Shown here piece by piece: positions 44,092-50,061 of a stretch of DNA of 50,061 nt. Position 1 is the stretch's first letter. Each line of letters opens with the position of its first letter. The notes below the pieces were generated by a model. That model had not been told where the DNA came from. It saw nothing but the letters and a program-made list of their open reading frames with translations, and made no database searches. The translations under genes and the position numbers were made by a program. Source of the stretch: an uncultured Coriobacteriaceae bacterium (GTDB lineage Bacteria > Actinomycetota > Coriobacteriia > Coriobacteriales > Eggerthellaceae); the NCBI GenBank assembly GCA_902768975.1, contig CACXMZ010000010.1, positions 1 through 50,061 of the forward strand, given 5' to 3'.

Positions 44092-44774
44092 TGAGCACTG
44101 CCGAACAATATAAGAAGTTCCGCGAAGAAGTGGACGAGGTATGCCGCAACTGCGGGCGCGACCCGCGCGACGTCATGGTGGTTGCCGTTTCAAAGACCGT
44201 GGACACAAACGCTGTTCTTGAAGCTTCGCAGGCAGGTGCTTACGACTTTGGCGAAAACCGCCCCGACGGCCTGCTCGAAAAGTACGACGCGCTGCCACAA
44301 GCGCGCTGGCACTTCATAGGCAACATCCAGTCGCGCCGCATTCCCGACATTGTTCCCAGGTCCTTCCTCATTCATTCGGTGTATAAGGTCGACCATCTTG
44401 CAAAGATCGACGCAGCTGCCAAAGCGGCCGGCAAAATACAAAACATTTTGCTCGAAATTAATTCGGGTGAAGAAGCCAAGGACGGCGTGGCGCCCGACAT
44501 GTCTTTCGGGGTTTTGGCTGCGGCTCGCCGCCTGCCCAACATTCGTATCTGTGGCCTTATGACCATGGCGCCCCAGGGCGACCTCGAAGTAGCCCGTTCC
44601 TGCTTCGCCCAGTTGCGTGAATTGCGCGACGAAATCCAGGCCATGGGCCTCGTGGACGACATCTACTTTAATGAACTGTCTATGGGCATGACCGAAGACT
44701 GGCGTGAAGCAATCGAAGAAGGCGCAACCATTATTCGTGTAGGTCGGGCAGTATTCTCGAGTGATTTTGCCTAA
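44091..44774 (+). CDS. yggS: PLP homeostasis protein YggS/YlmE
   Basis: A 227-residue pyridoxal-phosphate-binding protein of the COG0325 family. VMVVAVSKTV near residue 24 contains the PLP-lysine, FGENRPDG near 52, WHFIGNIQSRR near 72, and ELSMGMTEDWREAI near 192 completes the TIM barrel. It buffers PLP and affects amino acid pools. ATG44091 overlaps the pgeF stop (TAATG) and has AAGGAG, so it is coupled to pgeF. Confidence 0.92.
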   Translation: MSTAEQYKKFREEVDEVCRNCGRDPRDVMVVAVSKTVDTNAVLEASQAGAYDFGENRPDGLLEKYDALPQARWHFIGNIQSRRIPDIVPRSFLIHSVYKVDHLAKIDAAAKAAGKIQNILLEINSGEEAKDGVAPDMSFGVLAAARRLPNIRICGLMTMAPQGDLEVARSCFAQLRELRDEIQAMGLVDDIYFNELSMGMTEDWREAIEEGATIIRVGRAVFSSDFA

Positions 44775-44777
44775 AGT

Positions 44778-44795
44778 GGCACATATGGCACATAT
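44778..44795 (+). repeat. tandem 9-bp repeat before sepF
   Basis: GGCACATAT occurs twice head to tail right after the yggS stop, 73 bases upstream of sepF. It could be an operator or chance; no good promoter is evident around it. Confidence 0.35.
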
Positions 44796-44867
44796 TGTGG
44801 TAGAGTTCATAAGGATGTACAAGAGCATGGGCTTTGCAAACGAAACGGAAAAGAGGTAGGTGAAACC

Positions 44868-45704
44868 ATGGCATTTCTCGACGAAATAAAAGACCGTCTT
44901 GGCTTTGGTGCTAACGAAGAAGAAGAATTCGACGAAGAACTCTATGGCGAAGACTACGACGAATACGCTGAAGAGTTTGAAAACGACTACGAAAATGGCG
45001 AATCGGCCGACTCTGGCTATGCTGGTTTTAACCCAGTAAGCACCCGTTCTTCTTCACGTCGCGGGCGTTCTTCTAGCCGTTCAACGGCTGGTCGTACGAG
45101 CGGCCCTCAGCTGGTAAGCATTGACGACGTGCGCTCCACTACGCGCGTGCCCGACTCTTTGCAGCGTGACCCGCTGCCGCCGCGCCGTGGCGACAATAAT
45201 GGCCGCAATTCCGTTGGCCGCGCAAGCGACTTCGCCCTTTCCGGTTCCGAAGCGGGGAGTGCAGCGTCTTCGCCGTCGCGCAGCGCCGGTTTCAATTCCT
45301 TGTTCGACGAAAACACCAGCACGCAGGCAGCGGCAACTCAGTCTGCTTCCACGGCGGACGCGGGTGTTCAGGCTGCGTCGAGCGGCTACGATCCTTACCG
45401 CGTGTATGAAGCGGGTGGCGCAACAAGCCACAAGCCCACACGCAGCATCAGTGTTATTTCACCTGTTTCTTACAACGAAGTAGAAAACGTGGCACGCATG
45501 CTTCGTGCGGGCGACGCCGTGGTGCTTACGCTGCGCAATACGCCTTCGCAGCTTTCCAAACGCATCTTGGACTTCAGCTTTGGCGTGGCGAGTGCCCTCG
45601 ACGCTACCGTGGACTGCATCGCCGACAAGGTGTTTGCTATTACGCGCGTTTCTAACCTTAACGAAGACGAACTGGCTCGCTTGCGCAACCAGGGTGTGAT
45701 CTAG
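44868..45704 (+). CDS. sepF: cell division protein SepF
   Basis: A 278-residue protein, longer than typical. The N-terminal amphipathic membrane anchor MAFLDEIKDRLGF and an acidic stretch come first, then a long Ser/Arg/Ala-rich disordered linker (55-180), then the SepF domain (near 190-275; VISPVSYNEVENVARML, then DFSFGVASAL with the conserved dimer Gly). SepF tethers FtsZ to the membrane in bacteria without FtsA, which fits this cluster. GTAGGTG precedes the ATG. Confidence 0.92.
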   Translation: MAFLDEIKDRLGFGANEEEEFDEELYGEDYDEYAEEFENDYENGESADSGYAGFNPVSTRSSSRRGRSSSRSTAGRTSGPQLVSIDDVRSTTRVPDSLQRDPLPPRRGDNNGRNSVGRASDFALSGSEAGSAASSPSRSAGFNSLFDENTSTQAAATQSASTADAGVQAASSGYDPYRVYEAGGATSHKPTRSISVISPVSYNEVENVARMLRAGDAVVLTLRNTPSQLSKRILDFSFGVASALDATVDCIADKVFAITRVSNLNEDELARLRNQGVI

Positions 45705-46544
45705 GTGCCTTTGTACCAGACTTCATTCAATCGCGTTGCCATTATCGGCGGCGGCAAAATGGGTGAAGCTATTCTGGCTGGTTTATTGCGCGCCCGAACG
45801 GGCCCAACGGCAACTCTTCTGCCCGAACACCTTACGGTGGTAAACCCTGGGCTTGAACGCCGTGCCTATCTACAGGAAACCTACAGCGTTCCATGCATTG
45901 AACGCGTGGCTCAGCTTGAAGCCTGCGACCTTGTTGTATTAGCCGTAAAGCCCCAGGTCATGCCTGAAGTGCTTTCTGAACTTGCCAACTGCAGCTGGTT
46001 GGCGCAGGCCTATGTGCTCAGCATTGCTGCAGGCATTTCAACCGCTACCATCGAAGCCGCCCTTCCTTCTGGTGCGAAGGTGGTGCGCGCCATGCCCAAT
46101 ACGCCGCTTACGGTTGGCCATGGCATAACGGCCGTATGTGCGGGTTCGCGGGCAAGTGCCAATGACGCCCATGTCGCCCAAGAACTGTTTGAAGCTTTGG
46201 GTGAAGCCGTCGTGGTCGAAGAGTCGCAAATGGACGCCGTAACGGCCGTGAGCGGGAGCGGCCCCGCCTACGTGGCTGCCTTCATAGAAGCCATGACGCA
46301 AGCCGGCGAAGAACTCGGCCTGGACGCCAGCGTTGCCGAAAAGCTCGCGACAGCAACGGTTGAAGGCACGGCCGTTTTGCTGCGTGAAACAGGGCAGGGT
46401 GCCATCCAAACGCGCCTGGACGTGTGCAGTCCTGGCGGTACCACCTTGGCGGCACTTAATGCTATGGAAAACGCGGGCTATTCAAAAAGCATTATGGCGG
46501 GTGTTCATGCAGCAGCCGCACGTTCGAAGGAGCTTTCACAATGA
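45705..46544 (+). CDS. proC: pyrroline-5-carboxylate reductase
   Basis: A 279-residue NAD(P)H-dependent enzyme making L-proline. Rossmann VAIIGGGKMGEAI near residue 11, AVKPQVMPEVL near 78, RAMPNTPLTVGHGI near 125 and AVSGSGPAYV near 180, with the C-terminal SPGGTT. GTG45705 follows the sepF stop without a gap. ProC commonly lies between sepF and yggT in Gram-positive dcw regions. Confidence 0.95.
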   Translation: MPLYQTSFNRVAIIGGGKMGEAILAGLLRARTGPTATLLPEHLTVVNPGLERRAYLQETYSVPCIERVAQLEACDLVVLAVKPQVMPEVLSELANCSWLAQAYVLSIAAGISTATIEAALPSGAKVVRAMPNTPLTVGHGITAVCAGSRASANDAHVAQELFEALGEAVVVEESQMDAVTAVSGSGPAYVAAFIEAMTQAGEELGLDASVAEKLATATVEGTAVLLRETGQGAIQTRLDVCSPGGTTLAALNAMENAGYSKSIMAGVHAAAARSKELSQ

Positions 46545-46801
46545 GCCTGGGTTATATTCTGCAGACGCTTGTAAGCCTGTATACCTTTATCATTTTTGTT
46601 TACTGTATCTTTTCTTGGTTCCCCATTCCGCGCGACGGCATTCTGGCCGACGTTGACTCCTTCCTGGCTACGCTGTGCGACCCATTTTTGGACATATTCC
46701 GCAAAATTGTGCCCACAATTGGTGGGGCGGTGGATATTAGCCCCATCGTTGCTATTCTTGCGTTACAATTAATCGTCGGATTTTTAGCAAGGTTTTTATA
46801 G
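46541..46801 (+). CDS. yggT: YggT-family membrane protein
   Basis: An 86-residue protein with two hydrophobic helices (residues 5-25 and 63-85) and the family's FSWFPIPRDG and CDPFLDIFRK motifs between them. Function is not firmly known; it is linked to division and osmotic or salt tolerance. The ATG overlaps the proC stop (ATGA), so translation is coupled. Confidence 0.92.
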   Translation: MSLGYILQTLVSLYTFIIFVYCIFSWFPIPRDGILADVDSFLATLCDPFLDIFRKIVPTIGGAVDISPIVAILALQLIVGFLARFL

Positions 46802-46863
46802 CGCAGGCCAGGCCGCATACTGTGCGGGCCAGCGCTGGTAAATACGAATGAAGGGAATTGAAG

Positions 46864-47646
46864 ATGCCGCTTACTTCAAACGATGTTAATAACGTAAGCT
46901 TTTCGGTAGACCGCAAAGGCTATAACGTAGACGAAGTCGACGTGTTCTTGGAGCAGGTCGCCGACTCTATCGACGAACTGTATGCCCAGGCAGACGCCCT
47001 GCGCGAACAGCTTCAGGCCGCTGAAGAAAATGCTGCTGCCGCCGCTGCTCCTGCAAGCGTAGACGGTGAAGTGGTTACTGTGGCAGAACTCGAAGCACGC
47101 GACTCCCGCATTGCTGAACTGGAAGCCCAGGTTGCCGACCATCGCGCCGACGACTCTGCCATCGCTCAGGCTCTTATTATTGCCCAGCGTTCGGCCGACG
47201 AAATCATTGCTAACGCTAATAAATCAGCTGAAGGCACCAAGCAAGACGCTGAAGACGAAGCTCAGCGCATTCTGGACAAGGCCAATGCTGAAAAGTCGCG
47301 CGTTATCGACGAAATTCGCAAGCTCGAAGCCGACCGCGAAGACGCTCGCGCTCGTTTCTCCGACATGCTCAATGAATTCATCGCAAGCTCTGAAGGCATC
47401 TTGGGTGAACTCGACGCCCATGCGCGCCGCGGTTCCATGCGCGGTATGTATTCTGCCGTTTCGCCCGACGAAGACGTGACGAGCGAATTCGAAGAAATCG
47501 TGCCCGACAGCGTAACCGCTACCTACACCACGCCCACTTCGGGTGGGGCACCTGCTCCTGTTGCTCCTACGCCTTCCAAGGTTGAAAAGGACTTCAGCGG
47601 CTTTGGCGACACGGACGACGGTTTCGATGTCGATGATTTAGATTAA
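46864..47646 (+). CDS. divIVA: DivIVA-family polar/septal coiled-coil protein
   Basis: A 260-residue protein. The N-terminal membrane-curvature domain LTSNDVNNVSFSVDRKGY then VDEVDVFLEQV (residues 3-36) is followed by coiled coils (40-75 and 85-190) and an acidic tail. In actinobacteria it marks poles and directs cell wall growth. ATG46864 is used; a TTG 6 bases upstream is also open. Confidence 0.93.
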   Translation: MPLTSNDVNNVSFSVDRKGYNVDEVDVFLEQVADSIDELYAQADALREQLQAAEENAAAAAAPASVDGEVVTVAELEARDSRIAELEAQVADHRADDSAIAQALIIAQRSADEIIANANKSAEGTKQDAEDEAQRILDKANAEKSRVIDEIRKLEADREDARARFSDMLNEFIASSEGILGELDAHARRGSMRGMYSAVSPDEDVTSEFEEIVPDSVTATYTTPTSGGAPAPVAPTPSKVEKDFSGFGDTDDGFDVDDLD

Positions 47647-47652
47647 CAAGAA

Positions 47653-47680
47653 AGGGCGGCCAACAGGTCGCCTTCTTATT
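47653..47680 (+). terminator. attenuator-like hairpin between divIVA and yggU
   Basis: AGGGCGGCC (47653-47661) pairs completely, with two G-U pairs, with GGTCGCCTT (47666-47674) over an AACA tetraloop, followed by CTTATT. It ends at the yggU start codon, so it may lower yggU expression or hide its ribosome site. Confidence 0.5.
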
Positions 47681-47980
47681 ATGGAAGGTAAAAGTACACT
47701 TGCCGTTTATGTTACGCCTCGTGCAAATAAAGATGAGGTGTTGGGTTTGCGTATTGCAGAAGACGGTACACAGGAAGTTGCCGTACGGGTTACGGCGGCG
47801 CCAGATTCCGGAAAGGCAAATAAGGCGGTGTGCAAGCTCATTGCGAAGGAGTTGGGCATTCCTAAGTCTGCCGTGGCTCTAAAGCGCGGCGAAACGTCGC
47901 GCCATAAACTGCTGGAATGCGAAGCCACTTCCGCCAATCTTGAATCCTGGATTTCGTCGCTCCCTGCGCTGGGCGTATAA
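47681..47980 (+). CDS. yggU: DUF167 family protein YggU
   Basis: A 99-residue protein with the DUF167 core: VTPRANKDEV near residue 10, VRVTAAPDSGKANKAV near 35 and LKRGETSRHKLL near 68. Function unknown in the family. No good Shine-Dalgarno precedes ATG47681. The stop codon TAA lies within the -10 of rnpB. Confidence 0.9.
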   Translation: MEGKSTLAVYVTPRANKDEVLGLRIAEDGTQEVAVRVTAAPDSGKANKAVCKLIAKELGIPKSAVALKRGETSRHKLLECEATSANLESWISSLPALGV

Positions 47981-47981
47981 T
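47976..47981 (+). promoter_or_regulatory. rnpB promoter -10, overlapping the yggU stop
   Basis: A perfect TATAAT covers the yggU TAA stop (47978-47980). Seven bases later is the start of the RNase P RNA helix. The -35 region (TTCGTC near 47953) is poor and lies within yggU. Confidence 0.7.
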
Positions 47982-47987
47982 AAAACG

Positions 47988-48330
47988 CGGAGTGGGCTGG
48001 ACAACCGCGTGTTCACACGAGGAAAGTCCGGGCTCCTGCGAGCAGGATGCCAGCTAACAGCTGGGCGGGGCAACCCGACGGATCAGTGCCACAGAAAAGA
48101 AAACTCCCGGCGCCTGTGCGCCTGGAAAAGCTGAAACGGTGCGGTAAGAGCGCACCAGCGTACAGGTAACTGTGCGGCTTGGTAAACCCCATCCGGAGCA
48201 AGCGCAAATAGGGACGCCATACGGCTGCTCGCCCGTGCGTTCGGGTTGCGTGCTCGAGGCGCCAGGTGACTGGCGTCCTAGATAAATGGTTGTCTTCAAC
48301 GACAGAACCCGGCTTACAGGCCCACTCCAT
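47988..48330 (+). ncRNA. rnpB: RNase P RNA (type A, actinobacterial)
   Basis: The catalytic RNA that matures tRNA 5' ends. Terminal helix P1: GGAGTGGG (47989-47996) with CCCACTCC (48321-48328). Conserved core strings include GAGGAAAGTCCGGGCTCC, CAGTGCCACAGAAAAGA, GGTAAACCCC, and the 3' ACAGAACCCGGCTTACAGG pieces. Length near 343 nt is normal for type A. Two convergent-strand open frames across it are artefacts of its GC-rich structure. Confidence 0.97.
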
Positions 48331-48364
48331 TTGGAACAGGGGACGGGTTTTTGTTCCAAAATGG
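48325..48364 (+). repeat. third copy of the 27-bp repeat, forming a hairpin at rnpB 3' end
   Basis: 48332-48358 is identical over 27 bases to the outer unit of the ftsQ-ftsZ repeat. Together with flanking CCATTT and AAATGG it folds into a 12-bp stem with one bulge. The location directly after P1 suggests it now serves as the rnpB terminator or processing hairpin. Confidence 0.75.
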
Positions 48365-48392
48365 CAAGGGACATTAAAGGCGGAAGACCAAG

Positions 48393-49061
48393 ATGAAAGT
48401 AGCACTTGTAGGCGCCATAGATTTTAACCTGGAGCATTTTAAAAGCATGGACTTCGACCTCGTGCTTGCGGTCGACGCAGGCTGGAAGTCATGTGAACGC
48501 GCGGGCGTCAAGCCCGACATTGCCATCGGCGACTTCGATTCGCTGGGTTTCACGCCCGAAGGGGTAGAGGTCATAAGCTTTTCCAGCGTAAAGAACGAAA
48601 CCGATCTTGAATTGGCCTATCTGGAAGCCCACAGGCGGGGTGCGCAAGAACTCTACCTCTATGGTGTGCTGGGTGCGCGCCTCGACCATACCCTGGCCAC
48701 CTTGCAGGTAATGGCAGCGAGTGCCCTGAAGGGTTTAAAAACCTTCGCCGTTGCCCCCGACTATGCGGTTGCAGCCCTGGCTTCGGGGGGCAAACTCAAC
48801 ACGCTCGCCTTCGATGCCTTCGACCCCAGCTTACTTACGGGTAGCTATGCGCCCCATATTTCGCTCATGGCATTCCTGGGCACCGTTGCGGGCCTTTCCA
48901 TTGAAGGCCTTGCCTACACGCTTGAAAACTACGATCTTGACTCCACGGTTTCGCGGGGGCTCTCCAATGAATTTACGGGCAGCGCTGCCACCATCCATTT
49001 TGAAGATGGTGTGCTTATTGCCCTTTTCCCCTTGGAAGCGCTTCCTTTCGCACGCCTCTAG
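48393..49061 (+). CDS. thiN: thiamine pyrophosphokinase
   Basis: A 222-residue enzyme that transfers pyrophosphate from ATP to thiamine, making thiamine diphosphate. DAGWKSC near residue 28, KPDIAIGDFDSLG near 40, KNETDLELA near 67, GARLDHTLATLQ near 93 and the C-terminal GLSNEFTG thiamine-binding region. The TPK family in Gram-positives is ThiN/YloS. No other thiamine gene is adjacent. AAGACCAAG precedes the ATG, a weak ribosome site. Confidence 0.92.
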   Translation: MKVALVGAIDFNLEHFKSMDFDLVLAVDAGWKSCERAGVKPDIAIGDFDSLGFTPEGVEVISFSSVKNETDLELAYLEAHRRGAQELYLYGVLGARLDHTLATLQVMAASALKGLKTFAVAPDYAVAALASGGKLNTLAFDAFDPSLLTGSYAPHISLMAFLGTVAGLSIEGLAYTLENYDLDSTVSRGLSNEFTGSAATIHFEDGVLIALFPLEALPFARL

Positions 49062-49115
49062 CGCAAGCTTGCGTTAATATGAATGTGAAAGAAAACGCTG
49101 CGCAAGGAGAAACTC

Positions 49116-49928
49116 ATGCAATGCCCCAACTGTGGTGCTGAAGCTGAAAATGGTCAATGGTTCTGCAAGGACTGCGGAATCCGTTTAACTCCTGCGCTTG
49201 AAAAGGACGACACCACTTCTGAACTTGAAGCTACCGAAGAAGTAGCTCCCGTAGAAACTGAAGCTACCGAAGAAGCAGCTCCCGTCGAAGAAAGCGCGGA
49301 AAGCCCCAAGGACTTGCGTGAAGCCGAACGTGAAGCCCGCGAAGCGGAACGTGAAGCGCGTGAAGCAGAAAAAGCAGCCCGCGCCGCTGAAAAGGAAGCG
49401 CGCAAAACCGCCAAGGCCAACTTGAAGGAAGCGAAGGCGGCGTATAAGGCGGCACGTCAGGCGGCGGGGAAGTCGCCCACGGGCAGAATTGTTGGCATCC
49501 TTATTTTGGCCTTTGCCTGCGCCATCGCCGGCGCGGCAGCCATGTGGTATTACATGGACGGCAAGCATCAGGCCGAAATAAAAGCCATAGAAGAACGCAG
49601 CGCCAACCTTGCCCAGGAAGCGGCTGAACAGGCCGAAGCCGAAAAGCAAGAAGCGGTTGAAGAAGCTGCCAGGAATGCAGCGGCCGAACAACGCGCGAAA
49701 GACAAGCAGGAACAGGTCGACAAGGAAGCCGCTGCCAGTTCAGCAGCATTGAGCGAAGCAGCGGACGGAATCCTCTCGTCTTCGAGCAGCAGCACTGGCT
49801 CTACTTCCACCTCCAGCTCAAGCCCCAGCTCGAGCTCGAACAGCTCCAGTTCCAGTTCAGGCAGTTCTGGCTCAGGCAGCCCCAACAGCAGCTTATCGAG
49901 CTCCTCTTCGTCATCGAACTCTATCTAG
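49116..49928 (+). CDS. zinc-ribbon single-pass membrane protein with Ser-rich tail
   Basis: A 270-residue protein. N-terminal zinc ribbon with C3-x2-C6 and C17-x2-C20, then Glu/Ala/Thr-rich low-complexity sequence, a highly charged EARE/AEKE-type coiled coil (about 65-115), one membrane helix (127-148), a second charged coiled coil (155-205) and a C-terminal Ser-rich tail of about 60 residues. The helix orientation would put the zinc ribbon in the cytoplasm and the Ser tail outside. Function unknown; AAGGAG precedes the ATG. The remaining 49929-50061 holds no recognisable feature. Confidence 0.8.
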   Translation: MQCPNCGAEAENGQWFCKDCGIRLTPALEKDDTTSELEATEEVAPVETEATEEAAPVEESAESPKDLREAEREAREAEREAREAEKAARAAEKEARKTAKANLKEAKAAYKAARQAAGKSPTGRIVGILILAFACAIAGAAAMWYYMDGKHQAEIKAIEERSANLAQEAAEQAEAEKQEAVEEAARNAAAEQRAKDKQEQVDKEAAASSAALSEAADGILSSSSSSTGSTSTSSSSPSSSSNSSSSSSGSSGSGSPNSSLSSSSSSSNSI

Positions 49929-50061
49929 ATCCAGCTCCAGCTGAAGTTATCGTGCCCCATACTTTGTTCCGCGGCCATGGCCCTGCTTATGGATAAGCTT
50001 TCGGTCGATTAGTGAATTGAGAGATCGAATTACCCTATCTTTACTTATTCCGATTACGGAT

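Noticed and set aside
48013-48437. Antisense open frames over rnpB
   Set aside because: They cover a well-defined RNase P RNA and have no recognisable protein features.
49061-49078. Palindrome CGCAAGCTTGCG after thiN as a terminator
   Set aside because: The stem leaves almost no loop and there is no U-run.

Overview
The window looks like a chromosomal segment of a Gram-positive actinobacterium, most likely class Coriobacteriia (Eggerthellales-like). This is inferred from gene order and protein style, not from a search. The order mraZ-rsmH-ftsL-ftsI-murE-murF-mraY-murD-ftsW-murG-murC-ftsQ-ftsZ-pgeF-yggS-sepF-proC-yggT-divIVA-yggU-rnpB, without ftsA, is the Gram-positive/actinobacterial division and cell wall (dcw) layout. 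The MurE DNPR motif indicates meso-diaminopimelate peptidoglycan.

Positions 1 to about 23,400 are accessory DNA, and the stretch from about 10,000 is clearly AT-richer than the dcw half. It opens with a membrane protein gene and a giant secreted WapA/Rhs-type polymorphic toxin (717-10043). That protein has a signal peptide, DNRLRE-like domain, LysM, DUF6531-like region, roughly seventy YD repeats, an internal LPKTA sortase-like signal, an Rhs core and a PD-(D/E)xK-like tip. Tandem immunity-like genes, a decayed tyrosine recombinase, two membrane-anchored unknowns and two Imm70-like orphan immunity genes follow. Next is a compact three-gene cassette, NYN nuclease - DUF262 - HEPN (14215-16469), preceded by a strong promoter and an intrinsic terminator that together delimit a candidate RNA of about 115 nt.

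The most striking element is at 16694-19331: two convergent genes (an ATP-grasp ligase and a pentapeptide-repeat protein) enclosed by perfect 33-bp inverted repeats. One outward promoter lies on the left and a tyrosine recombinase gene on the right. Each repeat contains a GATAA-N7-TTATC core, a GGAGG Shine-Dalgarno and a GTG start codon, so inversion should swap which gene is expressed. A trypsin-like protease, a possible PLD-like protein and a toxin-antitoxin module with a perfect operator palindrome complete the accessory part.

Positions 23,410-27,382 carry a YolD/Y-family polymerase pair (probably SOS-controlled and leaderless), serine acetyltransferase and enolase. From 27,711 on is the dcw cluster, starting at a MraZ-box promoter and running through ftsZ, the downstream division genes and RNase P RNA, then thiamine pyrophosphokinase and a zinc-ribbon membrane protein. 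A 27-bp repeat occurs before ftsZ (as an inverted pair) and at the 3' end of rnpB. No rRNA, tRNA, CRISPR array or complete insertion sequence was seen.
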